Shown here: positions 53,141 through 62,590 of the stretch, in pieces
Layout: every line of letters starts with the position of its first letter
Numbering within the stretch: the stretch's first letter is position 1
Assembly (NCBI RefSeq): GCF_052064335.1
Contig: NZ_JBQHVU010000006.1
Span: 65,586-129,585, forward strand
Reading direction: 5' to 3'
DNA from: Weimeria sp002480925
GTDB taxonomy: Bacteria > Bacillota > Clostridia > Lachnospirales > Lachnospiraceae
DNA: 64,000 nt
Program-made: the position numbers and the translations under genes
The notes under the pieces: generated by a model
What the model was told of the DNA's origin: nothing
Databases searched by the model: none
Seen by the model: only the letters and a program-made list of their open reading frames with translations

Positions 53141-53870
53141 AAAGGAATATCAGCAGAAACAGGCTGAGCTTCAGTCTTCCATTGATGCTGCCAATGCCCG
53201 GGAGCGTCAGGCAAAGAAACAGTTAGATGAAGAATCTGCCCGCATCGATGCACTTGCTGAAGCCAAAGTATCCGGTACTAAGAGCAGCCTCAAACGAAAA
53301 TATGAGGAAAACGCCAAGAAACAAAAGGATACCCATGAACGCAGGATGAAGAAACTTGAAAGCGAATATAAGTCGAAGACAGACCGTTTATACGGTCTGA
53401 CCTTCGGTGGGATCCTTTACAGTTTCCTTGCAACAGTATTTACGGCAATCAATTCTCCGAGGTTTTCAGAAGATATTTTTGCCGTATGCAAGTTCATCGG
53501 TGATTTCTTCTCTGTTCTGTGGGAGAATGCTTCCGTACTTGCGTCGGCTGTATGGTCCCTGAATGAGAAAATCCCATACGCAGTCATTGATTTCATCGTA
53601 CCGGGTTTACTCGCCATCTTAGGTTTCCTCGCCATTTTCCTTGGTGTCCTCGCCTTAGTAGGCTTCGGGTTATATAAGGTAGGAAAGTTCTATGCTGATT
53701 TCTTTGCTGACAGCCTGAGCGTTCTGGTGGCGTTATTATCGCTTGCCATACTGGTATGGTTTGCTGATTACCTATCCTTTATAACATGGAACCTGATTGT
53801 GGTATTCATCATTATCCATGCCGTGTATGTATTCATTCGAATGCTACTGACATCTTCCAATAGTTATTGA
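52653..53870 (+). CDS. coiled-coil membrane protein overlapping mobA (MobB-like position)
   Basis: The 405-residue product begins at ATG 52653 with a strong AAGGAGG at 52636-52643, inside mobA in another frame. Residues about 40-230 are coiled coil (Lys/Glu/Gln-rich), then LYGLTFGGILYSFLATVFTA and two more hydrophobic segments (about 305-345 and 350-395). It may tether the relaxosome to the membrane, as proposed for MobB of RSF1010, which also overlaps mobA; homology to MobB is not claimed. Confidence 0.85.
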   Translation: MNLRDRMNSGSQNSKPTEKKSLPMPNSNDTMQNSNPLLRDSILQKQSETIQKQSQEIHELTSTIQDMQSQMDQIIPELEHLKKHGRPSDIEKIQNLSSENSTLRKKLQEKSETIVSLNDRIGMLSSADLVLKENERLEQSNSELRKKEQNARNEASATVSAVKKEYQQKQAELQSSIDAANARERQAKKQLDEESARIDALAEAKVSGTKSSLKRKYEENAKKQKDTHERRMKKLESEYKSKTDRLYGLTFGGILYSFLATVFTAINSPRFSEDIFAVCKFIGDFFSVLWENASVLASAVWSLNEKIPYAVIDFIVPGLLAILGFLAIFLGVLALVGFGLYKVGKFYADFFADSLSVLVALLSLAILVWFADYLSFITWNLIVVFIIIHAVYVFIRMLLTSSNSY

Positions 53871-53933
53871 TACTGTAAACGAAAACAGATGGTTTCATTG
53901 ACACATAAAACGATAACAATAAATACAGAAAAG

Positions 53934-53963
53934 AGGCTGATTTTTGTAAAAGAAAGTCAGCCT
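53934..53963 (+). terminator. weak hairpin before the recombinase gene
   Basis: AGGCTGA / TCAGCCT stem followed by ACCTTTTCTT, 64 bp after the membrane-protein gene and 30 bp before the recombinase start. Confidence 0.45.
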
Positions 53964-53993
53964 ACCTTTTCTTAAACAGAAAGGACGGATAAT

Positions 53994-54593
53994 ATGATTT
54001 ACGGATATGCCCGTTGCTCTACCAACGAAGAACGCCAGTACATCGACAGACAAAAGCGTGAGCTGTTTGCTCTTGGTGTTACCGATGACAAATATATTTA
54101 TTGGGAATACGAATCCGGTATGAAGGATGACCGGGCAGAGCTTCAGAAACTCTTTGACATCGTCTTTGAAGGGGATACTATTGCCACTACTGAAGTATCA
54201 AGGCTCACCCGTTCTACCAAACATCTCTGTGAGATCCTTCAGATCATCAAAGAAAAGCATCTGATCCTTGATATCGGTGGTTCCTTCCGTGTTGACTGCT
54301 CCAAAGGTGAAATGGATCCCATGACCGAAGGAATGGTAAAGATGTGGGGCGTGTTTGCTGAGATGGAACGAAACATTATATCCCAGAGAGTAAAATCCGG
54401 CATGAAGAACGCAGTTGCCAAAGGTAAACAGATCGGAAGACCGGAAACCACAAAAGAAAATCTTCCAGACAAGTTTTGGAAGTATTATCAGATGTATAAA
54501 ACCGGAAGCATAAATATATCGGAGATGGCTCGCATTATGAAATGTTCCCGGACATCAATTTACAAGTATATAAAAATAGCGGAGATGGATTAA
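53994..54593 (+). CDS. small serine recombinase (resolvase/invertase type)
   Basis: The 199-residue protein has the catalytic Ser in YGYARCSTNEE (about residue 8), the Arg-containing VSRLTRSTKHLCE and the E-helix MERNIISQRVKSGMKNAVAK, and ends with a helix-turn-helix (INISEMARIMKCSRTSIYKY). The layout is complete. It may resolve multimers, or act in integration; its size argues against a large serine integrase. It meets the convergent orf261 with a 4-bp overlap. Confidence 0.92.
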   Translation: MIYGYARCSTNEERQYIDRQKRELFALGVTDDKYIYWEYESGMKDDRAELQKLFDIVFEGDTIATTEVSRLTRSTKHLCEILQIIKEKHLILDIGGSFRVDCSKGEMDPMTEGMVKMWGVFAEMERNIISQRVKSGMKNAVAKGKQIGRPETTKENLPDKFWKYYQMYKTGSINISEMARIMKCSRTSIYKYIKIAEMD

Positions 54594-55375
54594 GATTCCA
54601 TCTCCGTTTCTTCTGTAGACTTCAAATTATGGCATTCCCATTTTAAGCCATCTCCATCCTTTATAAATATGATAAGTTGCGGATCAACCGTGTTATACTC
54701 CTGTCTCTCAAAGTACCACTCACAAACATATATTTTCGGAAACGGTGATTTAAGAATCTGGTTTAAGAATCCACTTGCGGTTCCGTTCCATGTCCTCTGC
54801 GGTATCAATTCCTTCATTAGCCGAAACTCTTCATCTGTTGCAAAAACAAACAGCTCAACATCACCATCAGGGTATTTCTTCCCTTTATCCTTTATTATTT
54901 CTCTCAGGATATTGTCTGTTGAAAAATGAATCGTCGGATGGTCACACTTAAACTCTGAAAACTGCTTGGCAAAGTCCATTTCCGTAACATCATATCCCAT
55001 GTGTTCCTTTAGGAGTTTTGCATCCTTTTTAAACTGAGCCTGTCCCGCCGAAGTAAGCTTCCAGCCATCACCTCTTTCATAATCGCCTTTGCGGACCCTA
55101 TCTAAAGCACAACTGCATTCTGTCTCTACTTTCAAATGTCTTTGAGTATAACCACTCCAATCCTCATCCGACTGAAGTCGATCAAATTTACTAATCCCTT
55201 TAGGAATAGCATTATTATGAAATGTATGAGTTATCTCAATATACCGACCATCTTTACTCTTGATATCAGGCATACTCTTGCGACTGTTATCATCATAGTA
55301 GCTCTTATCGACCTCTATTCCAAGGTTGCCTAAAATAGTTATTGCCTCTTGTTCACCTTTTTTGCGTTCAGGCAC
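54590..55375 (-). CDS. unknown protein linked to the Type I R-M operon
   Basis: The 261-residue product begins at a GTG immediately after the hsdS stop, in the same frame. It contains RKSMPDIKSKDGRYIEITHT, which has the D...ExT spacing of a PD-(D/E)XK nuclease with Thr in place of Lys, followed by a Cys pair (ECSCALDRV) and a mixed alpha/beta C-terminus. Neither domain nor function is recognised. Its operon position suggests an accessory defence or control role with R-M. Confidence 0.6.
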   Translation of the reverse strand: MPERKKGEQEAITILGNLGIEVDKSYYDDNSRKSMPDIKSKDGRYIEITHTFHNNAIPKGISKFDRLQSDEDWSGYTQRHLKVETECSCALDRVRKGDYERGDGWKLTSAGQAQFKKDAKLLKEHMGYDVTEMDFAKQFSEFKCDHPTIHFSTDNILREIIKDKGKKYPDGDVELFVFATDEEFRLMKELIPQRTWNGTASGFLNQILKSPFPKIYVCEWYFERQEYNTVDPQLIIFIKDGDGLKWECHNLKSTEETEMES

Positions 55376-56806
55376 CTACTTCACCAACCTATCACAATAT
55401 GGAAAGAGTTCCTCTATCTTTGCAACAATACGACGCTGTTCCTGAAGTGGCGGTAAAGGTATACATATGCGGTGCAACGCATTTGCTGATAAACCTTTTA
55501 TTCCAATTCCCCTTCCAGAAATACTTCCGGTTAACTTCAAAAACATCATTACATAATAAAAGTATTTAATGCACACATCAACATAGGGTCTTAGTTTGTG
55601 TATATGATTCTGTATACAATAACTCTCTTGTAAATTCCAAATCGCACTTCTTCCGACATCTCCCCCTTCAAGCACGAGCAAATCCCCGTATTTTACTGAG
55701 TATTTATCTATTTCATCTTCTGTGTAATACATTTCTTTCAGATTATCGAGTTCAAAATGATCCCAATATACATTTGATGTTGTAATGTATTTGTGTTTTG
55801 TTCCATTTGTATTCTTTGCGTTAAGTGCTTTTCCAGCCGTATGAGAAAAAACATCCCCTAAATAACACCACTTCCAACTCTCAGGAATATCAAACGGAAT
55901 CTTATCAATGGTAAGCTCTGCAAGAGGCTTCTCTTTCTTTATTTTTCCTTCCTTTATCAGCCTCTGCTTTTCTTCCTGTATCTGCTGATAGAGTTCTTCA
56001 GCTGTTCCTTCTTCCGGTCTCTGTTCCACCAATTTGCCCTGAATAGCATATTGCAGGATTGACTTCTTCATATCCTCCGGGAACTTAGCGTTAAACTGTT
56101 CCAGCTTCTCATAAGCCTCGGCATAGCGGTCAACATACGGAAGAAGTTCCTCTATCTTAGCAACGATACGATGCATTTCCTCAAGTGGGGCTAATGGAAT
56201 CAGAAGATTTTCAATACTTTTGCTGTTTAACGTCTTACCTTTAATGGCATTTTTGCTTTTCCCCCACTGAGTAACAATCGGAAGAATATAAAACAAATAA
56301 TCCCTAAAGTATTCGTTTTTATCTACATACGGAAAGATAGAAATTATAGCTTCGTTATGGAGCGCATCTATGTCAAGGATGGATGTTCTTCCTACCGTAA
56401 GCTTAAAGCTCATCAACAAGGTTCCAGCCTTTGAAATTGCACCAAACATTTCCTCTAAGGCTTTTTGAGATACCCTTTCCTTAGTTTCAATAACATGACC
56501 ATAATCAGTCATATCAGATATAGAAACCCAAGGTATATCATCTCCCCACCAAACATCCTCAGCTCTTGGAGGAGTCTTTCCCATTGAACAATCGGCTATT
56601 TCACCAAATCTACACCATCTCCATGATGACGGTATTTCAAATGGAATATCATCATCTTGAATCGGAACTACATTTTTATCTTTTTTTGCAATTTTAAGGA
56701 TATCATCAAATAAATCATTCGCTGTACCTTCAGACTCTCTCTGTTCCACCAATTTCCCTTGCATGGCGTAATGAAATATACTGATTTTTAATTCTTCTGG
56801 TGTCAT
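55376..56806 (-). CDS. hsdS: Type I restriction-modification specificity subunit HsdS
   Basis: The 476-residue protein has two target-recognition domains, PSSWRWCRFGEIADCSMGKT and PESWKWCYLGDVFSHTAGKA, each followed by a conserved spacer helix (PLAPLEEMHRIVAKIEELLP and PLPPLQEQRRIVAKIEELFP). It gives sequence specificity to HsdM and HsdR. It overlaps hsdM by 4 bp. Confidence 0.95.
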   Translation of the reverse strand: MTPEELKISIFHYAMQGKLVEQRESEGTANDLFDDILKIAKKDKNVVPIQDDDIPFEIPSSWRWCRFGEIADCSMGKTPPRAEDVWWGDDIPWVSISDMTDYGHVIETKERVSQKALEEMFGAISKAGTLLMSFKLTVGRTSILDIDALHNEAIISIFPYVDKNEYFRDYLFYILPIVTQWGKSKNAIKGKTLNSKSIENLLIPLAPLEEMHRIVAKIEELLPYVDRYAEAYEKLEQFNAKFPEDMKKSILQYAIQGKLVEQRPEEGTAEELYQQIQEEKQRLIKEGKIKKEKPLAELTIDKIPFDIPESWKWCYLGDVFSHTAGKALNAKNTNGTKHKYITTSNVYWDHFELDNLKEMYYTEDEIDKYSVKYGDLLVLEGGDVGRSAIWNLQESYCIQNHIHKLRPYVDVCIKYFYYVMMFLKLTGSISGRGIGIKGLSANALHRICIPLPPLQEQRRIVAKIEELFPYCDRLVK

Positions 56807-58284
56807 TCTTCAACACCTCCCGGTAGTAACGCTTCAAGTTCAGCAAGAACCTTATCAATCTCGGCATTGAGTGTAGATCTCTTCTCTTGATAATTTCTAA
56901 TAGTATCAAGCGGATCCAACACTTCTTCCTCTTCATGAGGGTATCCGCAAAGATCAATATTGCAACCCTGATCCTTCAATAGAAAATCTTTTGTATAACA
57001 TTTTGCTTTTGGACCGTCTTCCAGCTCTATCGGTTTTCTGTCATTCCACCAAGCGATACAATCATCAAAATGCTTCAGCTCCATCGGCTTCGTCTTTGAA
57101 AAATGCTTTCGGTCTGATGGAATATCTACTCTGTAATACCAAGTTTCAGTAGTTGTTTTTGTATTGTCAAAGAATAAAATGTTTGTGGTTATAGGCGTAT
57201 AAGGGCTAAATACAGAGCTTGGTAATCTTATTATAGTATGCAGATTAAACTCTGTAAGTAGTTTTGTCTTTATTGCCACCTTTGCATTTTCGAGACCGAA
57301 GAGGAATCCGTCAGGAACAACGACTGCAGCCCTACCGTTCTTCTTCAGACGATACATGATAACAGACATAAAGAGATCCGCTGTCTCAGATGATGCAAGA
57401 TCATCCGGGAAAAATCCCTGTATCGACTTATCCTCATGACCACCGTACGGAGGATTCATCAGAATAACATCGAACTTATCATCATCGGTATAGTCCAACA
57501 GATTATGCTTCAGAGCGTTCATGTGATAGATATTCGGTACGTCGATATCATGCAGGAGCATATTGGTGACGCAAAGGAGGTACGGAAACGGCTTTTTTTC
57601 AATACCATAAATACTATCGTCAAACTGCTTCTGTGCAGCTGTATCCTTTACTTGCTTATGTAACTGTCCAAGCCATGATGTAATAAAGCCTCCGGTACCA
57701 CATGCAAAGTCAGCCATTTTTTCACCAAGCTTCGGTTTAATCATAAGAGCCATAAAGTCTGTTACGGCACGGGGAGTATAGAACTCACCGGAAGATCCAG
57801 CAGCCTGCAAGTCACGAAGTATCTCTTCATAAACAAAACCAAACGCATGGCTTTCCTTCACATCATCAAATTCAATCTCATCAATAATATCAATGACCTG
57901 ACGAAGATATACACCGTCCTTCATATAGTTGTTGGCATCCTCAAAGGTAGACTTTACAATAGCCTTCTTCACAGGAGTGTCGGGTGTTACGGGCAGTTCC
58001 TTTAATGTCGGGAAGAGTGTATTGTTTACAAAGTTCAGCAGCTTATCTCCGGTCATAGCGTGACCATTATCATCTGCCTGCGCCCAGTTACGCCATCTAC
58101 ATTCTTCAGGGATGATGGATATATAGTTATCCTCATTCAATTCCCAGTCGTCTTCTTTCGCATCATAGACTTTTAGGAAGAGCATCCATACCATTTGCTC
58201 AATTCTCTGCGCATCACCGTTGATACCAGCATCCATACGCATGATGTCTCTAATTCTTTTAATAAAGCCTGACTGCATTGCCAT
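56803..58284 (-). CDS. hsdM: Type I restriction-modification methyltransferase HsdM
   Basis: The 493-residue N6-adenine methyltransferase has the SAM-binding motif MADFACGTGGFITSWLGQL (about 190) and the catalytic motif VILMNPPYGGHED (about 276, NPPY), with an N-terminal HsdM helical domain. It protects host DNA. It lies between the 112-residue gene (1-bp overlap) and hsdS (4-bp overlap). Confidence 0.96.
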   Translation of the reverse strand: MAMQSGFIKRIRDIMRMDAGINGDAQRIEQMVWMLFLKVYDAKEDDWELNEDNYISIIPEECRWRNWAQADDNGHAMTGDKLLNFVNNTLFPTLKELPVTPDTPVKKAIVKSTFEDANNYMKDGVYLRQVIDIIDEIEFDDVKESHAFGFVYEEILRDLQAAGSSGEFYTPRAVTDFMALMIKPKLGEKMADFACGTGGFITSWLGQLHKQVKDTAAQKQFDDSIYGIEKKPFPYLLCVTNMLLHDIDVPNIYHMNALKHNLLDYTDDDKFDVILMNPPYGGHEDKSIQGFFPDDLASSETADLFMSVIMYRLKKNGRAAVVVPDGFLFGLENAKVAIKTKLLTEFNLHTIIRLPSSVFSPYTPITTNILFFDNTKTTTETWYYRVDIPSDRKHFSKTKPMELKHFDDCIAWWNDRKPIELEDGPKAKCYTKDFLLKDQGCNIDLCGYPHEEEEVLDPLDTIRNYQEKRSTLNAEIDKVLAELEALLPGGVEE

Positions 58285-58622
58285 TATAAGTTTTCTCCAT
58301 TTTCCAGTAATAATTTGATAACACCGTCTAATTCATCTTCGGTGATTGATATTTTATAAGGTCTTGTTGCTTCAGAATTTGGAAACACCTCTTTATGATA
58401 TCTCGCATTAATTCTGTTAAGATCTTCTTTATCCTTATGGCAGAATAAAACGATACCATTTATTCCATCTCTAGCATCTTCTAGTATCCGAACCGAAGTT
58501 TTACTTCCCATAATTGCATATCGATTATTTTGCTCGAATCTTTTGCTAGAGAATCGTATTCCACAACTTTCCATATAAGCAACCAGTTCTTCAAGGTCCT
58601 CCGGCTCATATCTTTCCTTCAT
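58284..58622 (-). CDS. small protein between hsdR and hsdM
   Basis: The 112-residue product is acidic and soluble, with ILEDARDGINGIVLFCHKDK and a C-terminal helix. It overlaps both hsdR and hsdM by single bases (TAATG), so it is translated as part of the R-M operon. No homologue is recognised; position suggests an R-M accessory or regulator. Confidence 0.65.
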   Translation of the reverse strand: MKERYEPEDLEELVAYMESCGIRFSSKRFEQNNRYAIMGSKTSVRILEDARDGINGIVLFCHKDKEDLNRINARYHKEVFPNSEATRPYKISITEDELDGVIKLLLENGENL

Positions 58623-60967
58623 TATCCCATCTCCACTTCATACAATGTATCTTCTAGATCCCGAACCGCTTGTTCATACTGTACCTTGCCACCGAAGAGT
58701 TTCACAATCTTCGCAGGCTTTCCGTACTTTTCAAAATCAGCCAGGGAAAGAACCTTGATATCTTCAACCTCTGTAATACCCTGATTCATATACTTATCCA
58801 AAAGGATTTCCAATACCGCACGGGCATCCCCAGAATACTTGGAGAAGAAATCCCGCTTCTTTACATTATTTGCTCTCTCAGCTCTTGTTAGAGGTTTCTG
58901 ACCGTATGCAACATAGCAGATGAAGTCAAAATCATCCACATCAGCCATATTCTGATCTTTCTTCAGTGCTTCAAGATCAATTCCCATTTCTGCAAGGGCT
59001 TTCCGTATTTCTTCCTTCTTATCAGATGCCTTCCATTTACGGATAAAGTCTGACAGAGAAGCATACTCACCCTTGATATTTGTTCTTGTATAATCAATAA
59101 TATCTTCCTGCCGGAGCAGTCTACCGTTGGCATCATAAACGGATACAGTCTTATTGATAATCTTTACCTGACATCCATCTTTATCAACGATAGGCACACC
59201 AAGGTTTTCAGGTGGATCAATCGGATCACCACCATAAGGGGGCTTCGGAGGATGAGGTTCCGTACCACCATGATGGAAGTGTTCGTCCTGCTCAATCGGT
59301 CCATCCCATTCAGGATCCGCAAAGAGTTTTGTAACTCCACGGAAGTCCATAACAGCAAAGTGTGTTTTTCCTTCCTTTTCACGGATACGGGTTCCACGAC
59401 CGATAATCTGCTTAAAGGTGGTCATACTCTCGATATACTTATCCAGTACGATAAGCTTTGTCATCTTACAGTCAGCCCCGGTTGAAAGCAGTTCTGATGT
59501 CGTTGCAATGACCGGATAATCAGATGATACGGAAATAAAGTAATCCAGTTTACTCTTTCCATAGGTATCAGATCCCGTGATACGGACAACGTAATCGGGA
59601 TTCTCTGCAACCATATCATTGTTCAGGTTCACAAGAGCGATACGCATACGCTCAGCAGCATCCTCGGTAGCGCAGAATACGATGGTCTTCTGCATCCTAT
59701 CCGTACTCTTCAGATACTCTGTAATCTCGTTGGCGACCTCATTGATACGGTCTTCAAGGATAACACCGTTAGGATAATCGAAATCACGGTTATTGTAGAT
59801 ACGGTCTGGAATCTCATTACCATACAGATCAGTCTGACCCTTGTATGGTCTCCATCCATCACTGATATCCAAGGTGACATTGATAACTTTAAAAGGCGCA
59901 AGGAATCCGTCCTCAATACCCTGCTTCAGACTGTATGTATAAACAGGATCCCCAAAGTAATCAATGTTCGACACGGTTTCGCTTTCCTTCGGTGTCGCAG
60001 TCATACCGATCTGGGTTGCCGTACTGAAGTATTCAAGGACTTTACGCCAGTTACTATCTTCCTTGGCGCTTCCACGGTGACACTCATCCACGATGATAAG
60101 GTCAAAATATCCCGCCGGGATCTGTCTGAAGTGTTCCTCATCATTCTGACCTACCATCTGATGATACAGAGCAAAGTTCACCTCATGGGATGATATCTTA
60201 TTCAGGCAGTCTTTATCAGAAAAGTCCACCTTATATATAGTCTTTTCAAGCGGAGCGAAGTCCTGAAGGATACTCTGGTCAACAAGGATGTTTCTGTCGG
60301 CAAGGTAAAGGATCCTCTTCTTTATATCTGACCGGAGCAATCTGTAAACGATCTGGAATGCAGTATATGTCTTTCCTGTACCGGTTGCCATGACAAGAAG
60401 AAGTCTCTGCTGACCTCTTGCTATCGCTTCAACGGTTCGGTTTACGGCATTCCTCTGATAGTATCTCGGAGGATATGTATTTTGGGAAGAATAATATGGC
60501 TGATCCACAACCTTCTTTTCTGCTTCAGAATAACCGGCACCACCATTGACTTCTGCGTAAAACCTTTTAAACAGTTCTTCCTGAGTTGGGAACTGATCAA
60601 GTGATATCTGTCTCTCTTTTCCGGTCAAAAAGTCATGCTCATAAAAGGCATCACCATTTGATGAATACGCAAACGGAATATCCATCATCTGAGCATAGGT
60701 TATCGCCTGCTGAAGCCCAAAAGATACAGAGTGATTATTGTCCTTTGCTTCCACAACGGCGATTGGCTTGCCACCATTTAGGTATAATAAATAATCCGCA
60801 AACTTTGGCTTGCTGCGGGCTACCATATTTCCTTTAATATTTATCCGACCATCCGTGATCTTGGTCTCCATCGTGATATGACCAGACCATCCGGGCTGTA
60901 TTGCTGGAGTGATGTAATTCAGCTTAATATCCTCTTCGGACATCTGTTTCTTATTCAATACGGTCAC
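58622..60967 (-). CDS. hsdR: Type I restriction enzyme motor/nuclease subunit HsdR
   Basis: The 781-residue protein has an N-terminal nuclease region (PIAVVEAKDNNHSVSFGLQQ, ExK motif), Walker A in LVMATGTGKTYTAFQIV (about 192), the DECH box IIVDECHRGS (about 294), TATPKE and the C-terminal helicase motif QIIGRGTRIRE. Length fits the shorter EcoEI-like R subunits. It translocates DNA and cuts unmodified targets. Confidence 0.95.
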   Translation of the reverse strand: MTVLNKKQMSEEDIKLNYITPAIQPGWSGHITMETKITDGRINIKGNMVARSKPKFADYLLYLNGGKPIAVVEAKDNNHSVSFGLQQAITYAQMMDIPFAYSSNGDAFYEHDFLTGKERQISLDQFPTQEELFKRFYAEVNGGAGYSEAEKKVVDQPYYSSQNTYPPRYYQRNAVNRTVEAIARGQQRLLLVMATGTGKTYTAFQIVYRLLRSDIKKRILYLADRNILVDQSILQDFAPLEKTIYKVDFSDKDCLNKISSHEVNFALYHQMVGQNDEEHFRQIPAGYFDLIIVDECHRGSAKEDSNWRKVLEYFSTATQIGMTATPKESETVSNIDYFGDPVYTYSLKQGIEDGFLAPFKVINVTLDISDGWRPYKGQTDLYGNEIPDRIYNNRDFDYPNGVILEDRINEVANEITEYLKSTDRMQKTIVFCATEDAAERMRIALVNLNNDMVAENPDYVVRITGSDTYGKSKLDYFISVSSDYPVIATTSELLSTGADCKMTKLIVLDKYIESMTTFKQIIGRGTRIREKEGKTHFAVMDFRGVTKLFADPEWDGPIEQDEHFHHGGTEPHPPKPPYGGDPIDPPENLGVPIVDKDGCQVKIINKTVSVYDANGRLLRQEDIIDYTRTNIKGEYASLSDFIRKWKASDKKEEIRKALAEMGIDLEALKKDQNMADVDDFDFICYVAYGQKPLTRAERANNVKKRDFFSKYSGDARAVLEILLDKYMNQGITEVEDIKVLSLADFEKYGKPAKIVKLFGGKVQYEQAVRDLEDTLYEVEMG

Positions 60968-60992
60968 ATGAAGACCCCCTTTCCATTTTCTG

Positions 60993-61511
60993 TTATACCT
61001 TCTTTACTGATGCTATTTCATATTCCCACTTAGCTTTTACAGGGATTTTCTTTTCTCTCCACTCACATGAAGATCCGAACCATTCATCCGGTACCCATTG
61101 ACCAAAGGTAACATTCCATGCAGCTTTCTTAGTAGTGAATTTACCTTTATTTCGATTGACTAATCGAGGGCATATCTTATACTTTGCACCTTGATATCCC
61201 CGCTTGCGCTGATCATCAATATCCTTATGAGCAGTCTGCCATGTTATATATTTCATTTCATCATCAGAGGCATTCTCAGGATATACAGGCTTAGTCTTTC
61301 GAGGAAAAAGTTCCACAATGAAGTAATTAAAATCCCAACGGTCATCTTTACGACCTTTTTTATCTGCGGAGATAACATCTACCCACATACCACCGGTCGG
61401 AACTTCTGTTGCTAAGTCTCTTGCTATAAATACCGCTGCGGATTCACCATTCTTTACATAACTGATATAGGCAGCATCATATTTAATTTTCTTTTTCTCG
61501 GACACCTCCAT
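60993..61511 (-). CDS. unknown protein upstream of hsdR
   Basis: The 172-residue product is basic and Trp-rich (VTFGQWVPDEWFGSSCEWRE), with no membrane helix. It lies 25 bp upstream of hsdR and 23 bp downstream of the XRE gene on the same strand, so it belongs to the R-M operon. Family not recognised. Confidence 0.6.
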   Translation of the reverse strand: MEVSEKKKIKYDAAYISYVKNGESAAVFIARDLATEVPTGGMWVDVISADKKGRKDDRWDFNYFIVELFPRKTKPVYPENASDDEMKYITWQTAHKDIDDQRKRGYQGAKYKICPRLVNRNKGKFTTKKAAWNVTFGQWVPDEWFGSSCEWREKKIPVKAKWEYEIASVKKV

Positions 61512-61534
61512 AGGACACTCTCCACCTTGCTTTT

Positions 61535-62161
61535 TTATATTTCTCCGTTTTTCCTTGCTTCCGTCAGAATATCTTCAAGAGCGTGTGCTGCTCTTTCCTT
61601 GGCAGCTCTTTCAGATTTCGGAAGGGAGTTTTCATCCATAGAATGAGGAAAATTCCACTCCCACATGTGATATTCATGTATTATTTTCTTCTTTTCTTCT
61701 TCAGACGTAGCATTCAGAATGTCAGCCTCCATCTGTTTCCGGCGCTCATACCATGCTTTAAGATTCTTATTCATGGTGCTTACATTTATATCGTTTTGGC
61801 TTTCCCCAAAGCAAATACACATCTGACCGTCCACTTCCTTCAAGCGAAGGTCATACAGTGTTTCCATCTCAAAAAATGCAAACATAGCACCTATATAGCT
61901 TGCAACCTGTGGATCCAATAATGCGCTGGCTTCTACTTCCAAGGCTTCTGCTATCTGTTTGCATAATTCAAATTTAGGGTTTCTGGCACCATTCTCATAC
62001 TGCTGTATGCGATTAGCGTTCAGCCCAACCTTTTCTCCCAAGTCGCCCTGAGACATATCTTCTTCCTGTCGTATTGCACGTATTCTTCTTCCAATTCGGC
62101 TGGGAGCCGTTTCACGGTCAAAGTCCTCCGGTGCAGTTCCAAACGGATTGTAAACATACAT
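61535..62161 (-). CDS. XRE family regulator at the head of the R-M operon
   Basis: The 208-residue protein has an HTH_3 domain at about 24-82 (IGRRIRAIRQEEDMSQGDLG, RIQQYENGARNPKFELCKQI) and a C-terminal helical part. An AAGGAGATAGATCCT site supports ATG 62161. It is first in an operon with the R-M genes and next to operator-like repeats, so it probably controls both the R-M operon and the divergent excisionase operon. Confidence 0.92.
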   Translation of the reverse strand: MYVYNPFGTAPEDFDRETAPSRIGRRIRAIRQEEDMSQGDLGEKVGLNANRIQQYENGARNPKFELCKQIAEALEVEASALLDPQVASYIGAMFAFFEMETLYDLRLKEVDGQMCICFGESQNDINVSTMNKNLKAWYERRKQMEADILNATSEEEKKKIIHEYHMWEWNFPHSMDENSLPKSERAAKERAAHALEDILTEARKNGEI

Positions 62162-62213
62162 AGGATCTATCTCCTTCTTCTCGTGTCTACTACAAACACA
62201 GTTATACAGGCTA

Positions 62214-62345
62214 ATTGTAGCACACCAACAACAAAATTTAAATCCAAAGTTACAATTTTGTTGTTAAAAAACACTTTAGTAACAAATTTGTTGTTGACAT
62301 TCACATTTAATGTGTTATATTAACTATAGTAACATATTTGTTGTT
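62214..62345. promoter_or_regulatory. divergent promoters with four operator-like repeats
   Basis: Three direct copies of GTAACAWATTTGTTGTT lie at 62249-62265, 62279-62295 and 62329-62345 (30 and 50 bp apart, whole helical turns) and an inverted one at 62227-62243. The + promoter is TTGACA (62294-62299), 16-bp spacer, TATATT (62316-62321); the minus -10 is TACAAT (62214-62219) with a poor -35, the inverted repeat lying in its spacer. Confidence 0.7.
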
Positions 62346-62377
62346 TGTAATAACTTTTGATAACAGAGGTGGACAAA

Positions 62378-62590
62378 ATGGATGAATTGTTAAAGAAATA
62401 CCCGGCGGTATTGAGCATATCGGATGTAGCAGAAATCCTGAACATCACACCCGCTACCGTCAGAAGGCACATTAAAACGAACGATCTCCCACATATAAAA
62501 GTTGGCAGACTGGTACGAATCCCGAAGGATTCCCTGATCGGCTACCTTCACGGAGACCCCACACCACAGAGGAAGGAGGAAATGGCATGA
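62378..62590 (+). CDS. excisionase-like helix-turn-helix protein
   Basis: The 70-residue protein (ATG 62378, AGAGGTGG upstream) has a MerR/excisionase-type winged HTH: LSISDVAEILNITPATVRRH ... KVGRLVRIPKDSLIGYL. Such proteins act as recombination directionality factors or regulators. It heads a set of overlapping small genes that leads to a recombinase-like gene. Confidence 0.85.
   Translation: MDELLKKYPAVLSISDVAEILNITPATVRRHIKTNDLPHIKVGRLVRIPKDSLIGYLHGDPTPQRKEEMA

Noticed and set aside
53994..54593. The serine recombinase as a large serine integrase
   Set aside because: At 199 residues it has the size and C-terminal HTH of resolvases/invertases; an integrase may lie beyond the right edge.
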